Assembly: GCA_903915545.1 (NCBI GenBank)
Contig: CAIWTI010000277.1
Location: forward strand, 1-34,582
Reading direction: 5' to 3'
DNA: 34,582 nt
Origin: an uncultured Actinomycetes bacterium
GTDB taxonomy: Bacteria > Actinomycetota > Thermoleophilia > Gaiellales > Gaiellaceae
Each line of letters starts with the position of its first letter. Position 1 is the stretch's first letter. Below, in pieces: positions 22,836 to 31,714 of this stretch. Under the pieces are notes generated by a model. The model made no database searches and was not told the DNA's origin. It worked only from the letters and a program-made list of their open reading frames with translations. Position numbers and translations under genes: made by a program.

Positions 22836-23645
22836 GTGCCTCACATCCTCGTGATCGCGAACGAGACAGCTGCTTCCCCGGCGCTCCTCGATGCCCTGCG
22901 CACCCGCAGTGGAGAAGAGGGCCTCTCGGTGACGATCATCGCCCCGGTCAACGAGCCGCGCCACGGGTACGTCGTCTATGAAGACACCCGTCGCGCCTCG
23001 GCAGGTCGTCGCGTTGAACGTCTGCGCAACCGCCTCATCGAAGAAGGCATCGCCGCACAGGCGTATGCCGTCGAGACAGGCCCTGTCCAGGCGGTCAAGG
23101 ACGCGCTCGTGCAGCTCAGCCCGCAGCCGACAGAGATCGTGCTTTCGACAAACGCGCCCGAGCGCTCGAGCTGGCTCCGTCGCAACGCGCTTGCCGACAT
23201 CGAGAAGGCCGCAAAGGGTATGACGGTGCGGCACCTCATCGCCGAGGACGACAAGGCCCCGGCGATCGAGAAGAACATCCTCGTTGTCGCCAACGAGACC
23301 GTTGTGTCGCGCGATCTCCTTCAGGCGATCCGTGCTCGGCACGCTGCAGGAGAAGCAAGCTTCTTGATCATCGCGCCGCAGAGCGACGATGAGCATCATC
23401 CGGAGGCAGAACGGCGTCTACGTCGCGCAGTGTCTGTGCTTCGCACCGACGGGATCGATGCGCACGGCCAGGTCGTGCACCCCGACCCCTTCACCGCAAT
23501 TCTTGAAGCGACCGATGACGAGGTCATCGACGAGATCATGATTTCCACGTTCCCTGGCCAGCGCTCCGGCTGGCTCCGCCGCGATCTGGTGGAGCGAGTT
23601 CGCAAGGAGACAGGCCTTCCCGTCGACCATGTGGTGTCCGAATGA
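22836..23645 (+). CDS. Tandem two-domain USP-like protein inside the oxidase operon, unknown function
   Basis: This 269-residue soluble protein is built from two homologous halves (about residues 3-138 and 144-269). Each opens with ILVxANET and has a strand ending IIAP. A basic helical part with RRxxRLRN or RRLRRAVSVLR follows, and each ends with ERSSWLRRN or QRSGWLRRD before a final strand (VRHLIAE, VDHVVSE). The pattern fits the alpha/beta universal-stress-protein fold, with S-x-W-L-R-R at the place of the USP phosphate loop, but the ATP-binding glycines are not obvious. It starts at GTG 22836, 4 nt after coxA, and its stop overlaps coxC (ATGA), so it is made together with the oxidase. I know no such standard oxidase subunit. 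A sensing or assembly role is conjecture. Confidence 0.8.
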   Translation: MPHILVIANETAASPALLDALRTRSGEEGLSVTIIAPVNEPRHGYVVYEDTRRASAGRRVERLRNRLIEEGIAAQAYAVETGPVQAVKDALVQLSPQPTEIVLSTNAPERSSWLRRNALADIEKAAKGMTVRHLIAEDDKAPAIEKNILVVANETVVSRDLLQAIRARHAAGEASFLIIAPQSDDEHHPEAERRLRRAVSVLRTDGIDAHGQVVHPDPFTAILEATDDEVIDEIMISTFPGQRSGWLRRDLVERVRKETGLPVDHVVSE

Positions 23646-24259
23646 GCGCAGCAGCTGAAGCACACGAACATCACGGCCCGCCACCGATCCATTACAGCTC
23701 GCGGATCAACCCGGCCGTACTCGGAATCTTTCTCTTCATCGGGTCGGAGATCATGCTCTTCGGCTCGTTCTTCACGGCCTATTTCTTCGATCGGATCGTC
23801 GCGCGTCCGGCCCAGTGGCCGCCGCTCGACGCTGCCGGCGTGCCGTTTGAGCGGCCGTGGTTCCTCGCGCTCATCAACACGTTGATCCTCGTCACGTCGA
23901 GCTTCACGATCCACTGGGCAACCGTGGCGTGTAAGCGCGGAAACCGCGCGGGCCTTCAGGCCGGCATGGTGCTGACGTTCCTGCTTGGTCTCACGTTCCT
24001 ACTCACGCAGGTCATCGAGTACCACCGCATCGGGTTCAACACGCACGACACCGCGTTCGCGGCCACGTTCTTTGGCCTCACCGGCCTTCATGGATGCCAC
24101 GTCTTCATCGGCCTCCTGATCCTGCTCGCCATGACGATCCGTGCTTTCCGCGGACACTTCTCACCCGAGTCGCACCACGGGCTTGAGGTGGGCGGTATCT
24201 ACTGGCACTTCGTCGACGTCATGTGGATCGTCGTTTACGTCACCGTCTACGTGCTCTAG
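23642..24259 (+). CDS. coxC: Cytochrome c oxidase subunit III, short five-helix form
   Basis: This 205-residue membrane protein carries typical subunit III stretches. The first helix is LGIFLFIGSEIMLFGSFFTAYFF and carries the conserved Glu. Further matches are FLLTQVIEYHRIGF, FFGLTGLHGCHVFIGL, and the closing GIYWHFVDVMWIVVYVTVYVL. Five helices are predicted, as in the short Gram-positive form, against seven in proteobacteria. The N-terminus is His-rich (AHEHHGPPPIHY). The ATG at 23642 overlaps the stop of the USP-like gene. Confidence 0.95.
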   Translation: MSAAAEAHEHHGPPPIHYSSRINPAVLGIFLFIGSEIMLFGSFFTAYFFDRIVARPAQWPPLDAAGVPFERPWFLALINTLILVTSSFTIHWATVACKRGNRAGLQAGMVLTFLLGLTFLLTQVIEYHRIGFNTHDTAFAATFFGLTGLHGCHVFIGLLILLAMTIRAFRGHFSPESHHGLEVGGIYWHFVDVMWIVVYVTVYVL

Positions 24260-24271
24260 GGGCTGCGAAAA

Positions 24272-24652
24272 GTGCGCAAAGCTTTCATCATCATCCTCGC
24301 CGCCACCGGCCTTCTCACCGCAGGATGCGGTGCAGTCGGAATGGTCAAGTCGGGCGACGCCGCGAAGGGCAAGACGCTCTACATGTCCAAGTGTGCGAGC
24401 TGCCACGTTCTCAACGACGCAGGGTCGACAGGCGTTGTCGGTCCGAACCTCGACGACTCGTTTGGCCCCGACTACTGCCAGGGCTTTAGCGAGCAGACCG
24501 TTCGTGACGTCGTCCGCGGTCAGATCGCATATCCCGAGATGCCAATGCCGGCCGACATCGTCCGCGGCAGCGAAGCCAACGACATCTCGGTCTACGTCGC
24601 ATCGATCGCCGGTAACAACTACGACTGCTCGACGTACGCAGGAGCGAAGTAG
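24272..24652 (+). CDS. Lipoprotein class I cytochrome c
   Basis: This 126-residue protein has a short basic start, a hydrophobic core and lipobox LTAGC near residues 15-19, so it is exported and anchored to the membrane surface. The mature domain has one heme c motif, CASCH near residues 46-50, and a likely axial Met in PEMPMPADI. Two further Cys residues (YC at about 69 and DC near 118) could form a disulfide. It is the last gene of the oxidase operon, 12 nt after coxC, and is a likely electron donor to the subunit II heme. A strong hairpin follows. Confidence 0.9.
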   Translation: MRKAFIIILAATGLLTAGCGAVGMVKSGDAAKGKTLYMSKCASCHVLNDAGSTGVVGPNLDDSFGPDYCQGFSEQTVRDVVRGQIAYPEMPMPADIVRGSEANDISVYVASIAGNNYDCSTYAGAK

Positions 24653-24675
24653 TTCTCGCACCATCTAGGTCTTGA

Positions 24676-24701
24676 CGAGCGGCGCCTTCGGGCGCCGTTC
24701 G
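24676..24701. terminator. Strong UUCG hairpin ending the oxidase operon
   Basis: An 11-bp stem (CGAGCGGCGCC with GGCGCCGTTCG, one G-U pair) closes on a TTCG tetraloop. It lies 24 nt after the cytochrome c stop and 16 nt from the stop of the convergent gene, so it may serve both. A short TT follows but no long T-run. Confidence 0.8.
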
Positions 24702-24716
24702 CGTTAACCCCGACGG

Positions 24717-25007
24717 TTAGCTCGGCGAGTCGGGGGGCTCGTTCGGTGCGAGCGCGTGCGTCTCGCTCGCGGTCGCGTCCGCAGGGACCGAAGCGGGGGG
24801 ATCAGGCAGAAGGAAGACGTTCTCCTCGTCCGCCGAGCGCGGCGCTGGCCGCGAGAACCACCACCCGGCCGCCGCGGTGAGGATCAGGAAGACGGCGAGG
24901 CCGAGCCAGCGGTCGAGCTTCGCACCGAGCACGATCAAGCCGAAGTACCCGATGAGACCGAGCAGGAAGCGGAACGCTGTCTCCTCATTCTTCACGGGAT
25001 TACGCAT
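24717..25007 (-). CDS. Small two-helix membrane protein with acidic/proline tail, unknown function
   Basis: This 96-residue protein has two membrane helices (about residues 12-28 and 34-50, ending GWWFSR). A soluble tail rich in P, A, S, D and E follows (VFLLPDPPASVPADATAS). The ATG at 25007 is 2 nt after the stop of the TPR-like gene, so it is the last gene of the tat operon. No family is recognised. Confidence 0.65.
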   Translation of the reverse strand: MRNPVKNEETAFRFLLGLIGYFGLIVLGAKLDRWLGLAVFLILTAAAGWWFSRPAPRSADEENVFLLPDPPASVPADATASETHALAPNEPPDSPS

Positions 25008-25009
25008 TG

Positions 25010-25906
25010 CTACTTCTTCAGCAGGCTCTTGAGAGCGGTCTTCGCCTGTGGTGCGAGCGGATCATTTGGCGAGAGCTTCAGGAATGCCCGGATCGCCTTG
25101 ATCGCAACCTGCTTGTTCGTTGAGGCGCTCGTGAGCTGCGCTGCCTGGCTCGCGATCTGTCCAAGCCGGAACTGGGTCGTTGCGTCGTTCGGTTGGAGCA
25201 CAGCGAGCTTCTGGTAGGTCGCAACCGCATTCTGCTCGGCAGTCGCGAGGTTCTGGAACGCGGTGCTGGACTGCGTTGACAGCACGCCACCCGCAGCACT
25301 CGAGATCGGATCGAGCAACCCACCCTGGGCAGCGAACGCCTTCCCGAGCGATGACGACGCCGCCGGCTGGAACACCGGGTTTGCAGCCTGGAAGGTGTAG
25401 ATCCCCTGGGCGATCGCATAGTCGTTCTCGTAGTTCGTCGCCTGGCGCAGGTAGATGCCCGCGAGCTCTTCGACGGCCGAGGCGTCCTTCGGCTTGAGGG
25501 CGATGTACTGCGAGAGCGCGTTCGCCGCGTCGGGAAGCTTGTTCTTCTGCTCAAGCCCCGTTGCGTAGTCGCGCCACGCCTTCGAATCCTTCGGGTTCTT
25601 GACAGTCGCCTTCTGGAGCTTCGAGATGTTGGCACCCGTGCTTCCCGACCCTTGGAACATGTTCTGCAGCACGGAGTTCAGGCCCGTCGAACCAGAGCCA
25701 ACACCGAAGAGCACGAAACCTGCCGCGAAGAAGATTGCGAGGAGCACGAACACCCACTTCGCGTGGCGCCGCAGGCGACTGAAGAAGAGCTGATCCTCCC
25801 ACGAGGGGGGCGCCTTCTTCTTCCGCGTGGTCTGGGCGACCGAAGGGCTCGCTACGCGAGCATTCGGGCCCGTGCGGCGCTTGCGGTGCTGTGTACCTCG
25901 TGCCAC
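25010..25906 (-). CDS. Membrane-anchored TPR-like repeat protein
   Basis: This 298-residue protein has a basic N-terminal tail (residues 1-48, with HRKRR and RKKK), one membrane helix (about 50-68) and a Gly/Ser-rich spacer. Helical repeats follow that resemble tetratricopeptide units: DSKAWRDYATGLEQKNKLPDAANALSQYIALKPKDASA, TAEQNAVATYQKLAVLQPNDATTQFRLG in part, and IKAIRAFLKLSPNDPLAP. It probably acts as a scaffold on the outer face of the membrane. The GTG start at 25906 is chosen because AAGGAG lies 7 nt before it (25914-25919). This makes a 55-nt out-of-frame overlap with the preceding amidohydrolase gene. Partners are unknown. Confidence 0.8.
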   Translation of the reverse strand: MARGTQHRKRRTGPNARVASPSVAQTTRKKKAPPSWEDQLFFSRLRRHAKWVFVLLAIFFAAGFVLFGVGSGSTGLNSVLQNMFQGSGSTGANISKLQKATVKNPKDSKAWRDYATGLEQKNKLPDAANALSQYIALKPKDASAVEELAGIYLRQATNYENDYAIAQGIYTFQAANPVFQPAASSSLGKAFAAQGGLLDPISSAAGGVLSTQSSTAFQNLATAEQNAVATYQKLAVLQPNDATTQFRLGQIASQAAQLTSASTNKQVAIKAIRAFLKLSPNDPLAPQAKTALKSLLKK

Positions 25907-27108
25907 GACGTCTCTCCTTGGCGGTAGCGGGTGGTGCCGTCGACGATTGTTTCAAGAATGCGTTCCGGCGCGCCACCGAAGACGGCGGCGACGACGGGAT
26001 CTTCCACGGGATCGTACGGACTTCCGGCGAGCGAGAGCACAGTGACGTCTGCCTTGGCTCCCGGAGTGAGGGTGCCGATGCTCCCAGAGAGGCCGAGGGC
26101 GCGGGCTGCGCCACCGGTGACGAGGTCGAGTGCGGCTGCGGCTGACAACGCATCGGGTCGCCGAGCGCGGCCACGTGCCGCGTAGATCGCAGCACGCAGC
26201 TCCTCCCAGATGTCGAACGAGGGCGTCGATGCGGGGGAGTCGGTACCGAGTCCGACGCGCATATCGGCGGCGAGAAACTCGGCGAGTGGTGCGACGCCGC
26301 AGCCGAGGAGCGCGTTGGAGCGTGGGCAATGCACGACTGGCACATGTCGAGCGGCAAGCAACGCGATGTCGTCCGCCGTCACTTCAACGCAATGGGCGCA
26401 CAGGAGGTCGGGGCCTAGGACTGGCTCGAGCGTCTGCACAGCGCGCTTTCCGGTGGGGGGAGCGAGTATTGCAGCGTTGGGTGCCATTGGGCCTGTCCCG
26501 GCGACGAGCCACTCGTTCTCATTCGCGCTCTCGGCAAGGTGGGTGCCTACCGGGATACCCAGGCTGAGGCACCACTCATACACCGCGAGGCTGCACGTGT
26601 ACGGGGCATGGGGCGATACGCCGAGCGTTACAAGCGGTGATGATCCGGCTGCGGCGCGCTTCTCGGTGAACTGAGCGGCCGCGACGGCGGGATCGCTGCC
26701 GAAGACTTCGAGGTAGACGATCGCGCGAAGGCCGAGTGTTGCCGCGGCGACTGCGGCGGCGCCCGAAAAGCTGTAGTCAGCCGTCGTGGTGATGCCGGCG
26801 GTCAGGCTGTCTGCCGCGCCCCGCGTCGCGATCGCGACCATGTCGGCGAAGTCCAGGGCGCGTTTGCGTACGACGTGGGTGCCAATCCACGTACCGAACG
26901 GCTCGCCATCACCGAAGCCCGCGTAGGTCGCGTATTCGAGGTGCGAGTGCGCATTGATGAGGCCCGGCAGGATCACCGCGTTGTCGAAGTGGCGATCGCC
27001 TGGCCCTTCGGAGACGTCGACAATGAGGCCGTCAGCCCAAGTCACGCGCCCGTTGCGGATCGGTGGTCCGTCGGCGGGAATCACCCAGCCGGCGGAGAGC
27101 GAGGTCAC
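25852..27108 (-). CDS. Amidohydrolase-family deaminase (MtaD/chlorohydrolase-like)
   Basis: This 418-residue metal-dependent hydrolase has the metal-binding His pair in LPGLINAHSHLEY, a His in PVGTHLAES, the CAHCVEV segment, PRSN, and the Asp in LGTDSPAS. The small beta domain (VILPGLI, GAKADVTVLSL) is also typical. Relatives deaminate S-adenosylhomocysteine, methylthioadenosine, guanine, cytosine or aminodeoxyfutalosine. An aminodeoxyfutalosine deaminase for menaquinone synthesis is one option, but no other futalosine gene is present, so substrate is left open. The GTG start overlaps the tatC stop by four bases. The 3' end overlaps the TPR-like gene by 55 nt. Confidence 0.85.
   Translation of the reverse strand: MTSLSAGWVIPADGPPIRNGRVTWADGLIVDVSEGPGDRHFDNAVILPGLINAHSHLEYATYAGFGDGEPFGTWIGTHVVRKRALDFADMVAIATRGAADSLTAGITTTADYSFSGAAAVAAATLGLRAIVYLEVFGSDPAVAAAQFTEKRAAAGSSPLVTLGVSPHAPYTCSLAVYEWCLSLGIPVGTHLAESANENEWLVAGTGPMAPNAAILAPPTGKRAVQTLEPVLGPDLLCAHCVEVTADDIALLAARHVPVVHCPRSNALLGCGVAPLAEFLAADMRVGLGTDSPASTPSFDIWEELRAAIYAARGRARRPDALSAAAALDLVTGGAARALGLSGSIGTLTPGAKADVTVLSLAGSPYDPVEDPVVAAVFGGAPERILETIVDGTTRYRQGETSWHEVHSTASAARARMLA
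25914..25919 (-). promoter_or_regulatory. AAGGAG ribosome binding site inside the amidohydrolase gene
   Basis: The minus strand reads AAGGAG, 7 nt before the GTG at 25906. It supports the overlapping start of the TPR-like gene. Confidence 0.65.
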
Positions 27109-27875
27109 GTCGTGGTGCCGGCCGTGTCAGCCTGCGACCGGCGGTCGAGCCACCACGAAACCCAGATCGAGGCTTCGAACAGGATCGCAAGCGGCACGGT
27201 TTCGACCATCGTCGTTACCGGGTCGACGCCTGGGAGCGCAACACCAATGCACGCCACGATGAAGTAGCCGAGCCGACGATTCTTCCGCAGCTTCTCGGTG
27301 GTCAGCACGTTCATGCGTGTGAGTCCGACGACGAAAAGCGGGAGTTCGAAAACGATTGCCATTGCAAAGAGGACGTGGATACAGAACGTGAGGAACGGTT
27401 TCGCCTGGATCTGGACGTCGTAGATGCTGTTGTCGTAGTTGGTGAGGAACGTCTCGGCTGCGGGCAGCGCGACGAAGTACCCAAATGCGACACCGGCGGC
27501 CATCAGGATGCCCGCGACGAGCCCGAAGACCCGCAACAGCATGGCATGACGTGGATCGAATGCCGGAATGAAGAACGCCCACGCCTGCCAGATGATGAAC
27601 GGCAGCGCGATCAGGAAGCCGAAGTAGATCGAGATCCACAGCGACGTCATGAACGGTTCGCCGACGTTAAGCGTCGTGATCTTCTGATGGTGCGCCGGAA
27701 GCGTGATCACCAGCCAGTGGATCAGGTGCTTGTGGATCGTGAAACCCACGATGATGCCGACCGCAAGGACGGCGATCACAACAAATAGGCGTTGACGCAG
27801 CTCGTCGAGATGCTCGACAAGCGTTGCTTCCTCACCGTGGTCTAGACGGCGTGGAAGCCTAGGCCTCGCGAGCAT
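27105..27875 (-). CDS. tatC: Twin-arginine translocase subunit TatC
   Basis: This 256-residue protein has six membrane helices and the family hallmarks. EATLVEHLDELRQRLF forms the N-terminal signal-binding face with conserved Glu, and LNVGEPFMTSLWISIYFGF and the LPFIIWQAWAFFIPAF loop follow. AMAIVFELPLFVVGL carries the conserved Glu. TatC recognises twin-arginine signal peptides and works with TatA to export folded proteins. It starts 6 nt after the tatA stop and overlaps the amidohydrolase start. Possible Tat clients in this window are the ferritin-like and DyP-like proteins, though neither has a perfect RR pair. Confidence 0.96.
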   Translation of the reverse strand: MLARPRLPRRLDHGEEATLVEHLDELRQRLFVVIAVLAVGIIVGFTIHKHLIHWLVITLPAHHQKITTLNVGEPFMTSLWISIYFGFLIALPFIIWQAWAFFIPAFDPRHAMLLRVFGLVAGILMAAGVAFGYFVALPAAETFLTNYDNSIYDVQIQAKPFLTFCIHVLFAMAIVFELPLFVVGLTRMNVLTTEKLRKNRRLGYFIVACIGVALPGVDPVTTMVETVPLAILFEASIWVSWWLDRRSQADTAGTTT

Positions 27876-27881
27876 CGACGC

Positions 27882-28139
27882 CTAGACGGTTTCGGAGTGC
27901 CGCTCGGGCTCGTCAGCGACGGGCGGTGCGGGCGGGGCCGGCGGCGCAGGGGCGACCGGGGTCTGGGCCGGGATCTGGACCTGAGTTGCCTCAGTCTTGT
28001 TGCCGCCGCTGACGGAGTCCTTGAACTCGCGCATACCCGTGCCGAGTGAACGGCCGATCTCGGGGAGGCGCTTGGCGCCGAAAAGCAGCAGAGCAAGCAG
28101 GAGGAGCAGGATGATCTCGGTAGGGCCGATGTTTGGCAT
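27882..28139 (-). CDS. tatA: Twin-arginine translocase subunit TatA
   Basis: This 85-residue protein has the canonical start MPNIGPTEIILLLLLALLLF, the FGAKRLPEIGRSLG hinge and amphipathic helix, then GMREFKDSVSG and a Pro/Ala-rich tail (APAPPAPPAPP). It forms the Tat pore. I chose the ATG at 28139 over the one at 28148 because it gives the family N-terminus and because a TACGAT box sits 7 nt before it. It is the first gene of the minus-strand tat operon. No TatB is seen, which is consistent with minimal TatAC systems or with tatB elsewhere. Confidence 0.95.
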   Translation of the reverse strand: MPNIGPTEIILLLLLALLLFGAKRLPEIGRSLGTGMREFKDSVSGGNKTEATQVQIPAQTPVAPAPPAPPAPPVADEPERHSETV

Positions 28140-28146
28140 GTGGGCC

Positions 28147-28152
28147 ATCGTA
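28147..28152 (-). promoter_or_regulatory. -10 box TACGAT placed for a leaderless tatA transcript
   Basis: TACGAT on the minus strand is 7 nt before the ATG at 28139 and has no Shine-Dalgarno sequence with it. Confidence 0.45.
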
Positions 28153-28336
28153 GCAGGGTGCGATGGGCGATTGGTTCCAGGAAAGCGTTGCGAGAGTGTT
28201 AGGTCGCCCTACCGTTCCCGCGACCGGACCGGCTACCATGGCGTTCCCCGTACGGCACCGACCAGACGGAGCCGGGGCAGATCGAAGACGGCCACCGCCG
28301 AATCCGACCTGGCCTCCCCGACGGGGACATGGAGAC

Positions 28337-28342
28337 GAGGAG
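28337..28342 (+). promoter_or_regulatory. GAGGAG ribosome binding site fixing the sufC start
   Basis: GAGGAG lies 9 nt before the GTG at 28352. The rest of the 212-nt tat-suf divergent region has TACCGT and TACCAT boxes (about 28210-28240) that could serve suf, but I cannot choose between them. Confidence 0.6.
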
Positions 28343-28351
28343 AACAGAGTC

Positions 28352-29119
28352 GTGGCATTGCTCGAACTGAAGGATCTGCACGTTTCGCTCGAAGACGGCA
28401 CCGAGATCGTCAAGGGCGTGAACTTGAAGGTGGACTCCAATGAGGTCCACGCGATCATGGGGCCGAACGGCTCCGGTAAGTCGACGCTTTCCTACGCGAT
28501 CGCTGGCCACCCGGCCTACCAGATCACGCAGGGCCAGATTCTTCTCGACGGTGAGGACATCACCGAGACCGAGGCCGACGAGCGCGCCCAGAAGGGCCTC
28601 TTCCTCGCGTTCCAGTACCCCCACGCGATTCCTGGCGTAACTGTCACGAGCTTCCTGCGCAGTGCGATCAATGCCGTGCGCAAGGCCAAGAACGGTGCCG
28701 TCGACGATCCGATTCCGGTTCCCGAGTTCCGCACCGAGCTCTTCGCGCAGATGGAACGTCTCTCCGTCTCACGCGAGCTTGCGTCGCGCTACTTGAACGA
28801 CGGCTTCTCGGGCGGCGAGAAGAAGCGCGTCGAGATCCTCCAGATGGCGATGCTGAAGCCGCGCATCGCCGTGCTCGACGAGACCGACTCTGGCCTCGAC
28901 ATCGACGCCCTCCGGATTGTGGCTGGCGGTGTCCAGGAGCTCATCGGCCCGAACATGGGCGCGCTCGTGATCACCCACTATCAGCGGATTCTCAACTACA
29001 TCAAGCCCGACTTCGTGCATGTCTTCGTCGGCGGCAAGATCGTCGAGGAGGGCGGCCCTGAGCTCGCCAAGAAGCTCGAGGAGTCGGGCTACAAGGAATG
29101 GGAAGGGGTGCCGGCATGA
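28352..29119 (+). CDS. sufC: Fe-S cluster assembly ATPase SufC
   Basis: This 255-residue ABC ATPase has Walker [10 protein letters not shown] near residues 36-44, Q-loop [11 protein letters not shown], signature FSGGEKKR near 152, and Walker [11 protein letters not shown] followed by ITHYQRIL. The [11 protein letters not shown] and QYP features separate SufC from transport ATPases. With SufB and SufD it forms the scaffold that assembles iron-sulfur clusters. The GTG at 28352 is preferred over a longer in-frame reading from 28163, which is Arg/Pro-rich and unlike any SufC. The stop overlaps sufB. Confidence 0.96.
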   Translation: MALLELKDLHVSLEDGTEIVKGVNLKVDSNEVHAIMGPNGSGKSTLSYAIAGHPAYQITQGQILLDGEDITETEADERAQKGLFLAFQYPHAIPGVTVTSFLRSAINAVRKAKNGAVDDPIPVPEFRTELFAQMERLSVSRELASRYLNDGFSGGEKKRVEILQMAMLKPRIAVLDETDSGLDIDALRIVAGGVQELIGPNMGALVITHYQRILNYIKPDFVHVFVGGKIVEEGGPELAKKLEESGYKEWEGVPA

Positions 29120-30534
29120 CCCAGACCGAAAACGAAATCGTCGAGGGGATCGGCTCCGATTACGCGATCAAGTACGGCTTCCATGTCGCCGAGGATTACT
29201 TCTTCAAGTCGGGCCGTGGTCTGTCGCACGAACTGGTTGATGCCATCTCGTCGCATAAGAACGAGCCCGACTGGATGCGGAAGTTCCGCCACAAGTCGCT
29301 CGACTACTTCAATGCGCGCGCCATGCCGAACTGGGGCGGTGCGCTGAGCGAGATCGACTTCGACAACATCTACTACTACATCCGCCCCACCGAGAAGCAG
29401 GCTGACTCGTGGGAGGATCTCCCGGCCGACATCAAGGACACCTGGGACAAGCTCGGCATCCCGGAGGCAGAAAAGAAGTACCTAGCCGGGGTTGGTGCCC
29501 AGTACGAGTCCGAGGTCGTCTACCACAAGCTTCAGCAGTCACTGACTGATCAGGGCGTGCTGTTCCTCGACATGGACTCGGCTCTGCGTGAGCACGAGGA
29601 CATCATCAAGGAGCACATCGGCACGATCATCCCGCAGAACGACAACAAGTTCGCCGCGCTGAACAGCGCCGTGTGGTCGGGCGGGTCGTTCATCTACGTG
29701 CCGAAGGGCGTCCGTATCGAGATGCCGCTCCAGGCGTACTTCCGTATCAACGCCGAGAACATGGGTCAGTTCGAGCGGACGCTCATCATCGTCGACGAGG
29801 ATGCCTACGTGCACTACGTCGAAGGCTGCACCGCGCCGATCTACTCAAGCGACTCGCTCCATTCGGCTGTTGTCGAGATCGTGGTCAAGAAGGGCGGCCG
29901 CTGCCGCTACACGACGATCCAGAACTGGTCGAACAACGTCTACAACCTCGTCACCAAGCGCGCAGTCGCGCACGAGGACGCCACGATGGAGTGGGTCGAC
30001 GGGAACCTCGGGTCGAAGCTGACGATGAAGTACCCGGCGATCTGGCTCGTTGGTAATCGTGCCCACGGCGAAGTGCTGTCGATCGCGTTCGCGGGTAAGG
30101 GTCAGCATCAGGACGCGGGTGGCAAGTGCGTCCATCAGGCTCCGAACACCACATCGGTGATCACGTCGAAGTCGATCTCGAAGGACGGCGGTCGAGCTGG
30201 TTACCGTGGTCTGCTCGAGGTCGCCCACGGTGCGAAGGGTGCGAAGTCGAAGGTTGTTTGCGACGCGCTGATCCTCGACGATGAGTCGCGCTCCGACACC
30301 TATCCGACGATCCGCATCGACGAGAACGACGTCGACATCGGCCACGAAGCGACCGTGTCGAAGATCGGCGAAGAGCAGCTCTTCTACCTCATGTCGCGCG
30401 GTCTCAGCGAGGCTGAGGCAAGCGCCATGGTCGTGTCGGGCTTCGTTGAGCCGATCACCAAGGAGCTGCCGCTTGAGTACGCGGTCGAGATGAACCGGCT
30501 GATTCAGCTGCAGATGGAGGGCTCGGTTGGCTAA
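29116..30534 (+). CDS. sufB: Fe-S cluster assembly scaffold SufB
   Basis: This 472-residue SufB has the long N-terminal helical region ([22 protein letters not shown]) and the beta-helix core. Conserved parts include [57 protein letters not shown], and the C-terminal [17 protein letters not shown] shared with SufD. A Cys in EGCTAP and a Cys in [11 protein letters not shown] are candidate sulfur acceptors. The ATG at 29116 overlaps the sufC stop (ATGA), with GGAAGGGG about 8 nt upstream; the earlier start at 29098 is less likely. Confidence 0.96.
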   Translation: MTQTENEIVEGIGSDYAIKYGFHVAEDYFFKSGRGLSHELVDAISSHKNEPDWMRKFRHKSLDYFNARAMPNWGGALSEIDFDNIYYYIRPTEKQADSWEDLPADIKDTWDKLGIPEAEKKYLAGVGAQYESEVVYHKLQQSLTDQGVLFLDMDSALREHEDIIKEHIGTIIPQNDNKFAALNSAVWSGGSFIYVPKGVRIEMPLQAYFRINAENMGQFERTLIIVDEDAYVHYVEGCTAPIYSSDSLHSAVVEIVVKKGGRCRYTTIQNWSNNVYNLVTKRAVAHEDATMEWVDGNLGSKLTMKYPAIWLVGNRAHGEVLSIAFAGKGQHQDAGGKCVHQAPNTTSVITSKSISKDGGRAGYRGLLEVAHGAKGAKSKVVCDALILDDESRSDTYPTIRIDENDVDIGHEATVSKIGEEQLFYLMSRGLSEAEASAMVVSGFVEPITKELPLEYAVEMNRLIQLQMEGSVG

Positions 30535-31708
30535 CGCCGAGGCCGCAGTTCGGTTCGCCGAGCTGCCGGTGCCGACGACCCACGAGGAGCCCTGGCGCTT
30601 CACCGACCTCCGCGGCTTCGATCCCGCGTCGTATCCCGTACCCACCGAGGCTATCGGTGCTGCGGCTGCGTCCGTGCTCCCCGACCTTGACGTTGCGGCG
30701 TCGGCTGAGGTCAGCGAGGGCGGGATCACGATCCACGCAGACGCGCTTCCGGCAGGTGTGCGGTTTGAGGTGCTCGATGAACACGACCCGCGTCTCTACG
30801 GCCTAGTCGGTTGGAGCGACAAGTTCACGGCGCACAACGCGGCGCTCTGGAAGCACGGCCTGCTCGTACAGGTCGCGAAGGGCGTTGAGCTCGAGAAGCC
30901 GCTGTACGTACGGATCGCCAACTCCGTTCCTGGTGGCGCGCTCTTCTGGCGCCTACTCGTGGTTGCTGAAGAGGCCTCGCGGTTCACGCTGATCGAGGAG
31001 TACGCCTCGGCGTCGCCCGACCTTCCGGGCTACACGAACGCGGCGGTCGAGCTGTACGTCGAGCAGTCGGCGAAGCTCGAGTACGTCTCTGTCCAGAACC
31101 TCTCGCGCGAGACCTGGCACTTCGCCACGCACCACGCGCGGGTTGAGCGCGACGCCGAGCTCGATTGGGTTGCCGGCGGCTTTGGCTCGAAGCGCGGAAA
31201 GATTCGGATCCAGAACGACCTGAACGGTCCCGGCGCAACGTCACGGGTCACCGGCGCGTATTTCGCCGACGGCGATCAGCACCTCGACTATGACACCTTC
31301 CAGGAGCACATCGCTCCGAACACCGAGAGCGACTTCGCGTTCAAGGGTGCGCTCCGTGAATCGGCGAAAGCTGTCTGGCGCGGGATGATTCGGGTCGAGA
31401 AGGATGCGCAGAAAACAAACGCTTACCAGGAGAACCGCAACTTGCTGCTCTCCGACACGGCGCACGCCGACTCGATTCCGGGCCTGGAAATCATGGCGAA
31501 CGACGTGCGCTGTACGCATGGTGCGACGCTTGGGCGGGTCAATCGCGACGAGGTCTTCTACTTGATGGCGCGCGGTCTCTCGCGGGCTGAGGCGGAGCGG
31601 CTGATCGTTCGCGGCTTCTTCCAGGACGTGCTCGACCGCATCGAGCTCCTGCCGGTACGCGAGGCGCTTGGCCAAGCGCTTGAGTCGCGTATCCCTCAAG
31701 CGCTGTAG
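30527..31708 (+). CDS. sufD: Fe-S cluster assembly protein SufD
   Basis: This 393-residue partner of SufB has the usual start [20 protein letters not shown]. The beta-helix core has [24 protein letters not shown], and the C-terminal block is [66 protein letters not shown]. The conserved His in CTHGAT is present. It starts at TTG 30527, overlapping the sufB stop by 8 nt. It ends the suf set here; no SufS, SufU or SufT follows. Confidence 0.95.
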   Translation: MANAEAAVRFAELPVPTTHEEPWRFTDLRGFDPASYPVPTEAIGAAAASVLPDLDVAASAEVSEGGITIHADALPAGVRFEVLDEHDPRLYGLVGWSDKFTAHNAALWKHGLLVQVAKGVELEKPLYVRIANSVPGGALFWRLLVVAEEASRFTLIEEYASASPDLPGYTNAAVELYVEQSAKLEYVSVQNLSRETWHFATHHARVERDAELDWVAGGFGSKRGKIRIQNDLNGPGATSRVTGAYFADGDQHLDYDTFQEHIAPNTESDFAFKGALRESAKAVWRGMIRVEKDAQKTNAYQENRNLLLSDTAHADSIPGLEIMANDVRCTHGATLGRVNRDEVFYLMARGLSRAEAERLIVRGFFQDVLDRIELLPVREALGQALESRIPQAL

Positions 31709-31714
31709 CGGCTT

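Noticed and set aside
28163-28351. N-terminal extension of sufC by 63 residues
   Set aside because: The extra part is Arg/Pro-rich and unlike any SufC, while a GAGGAG site 9 nt before 28352 supports the shorter protein.
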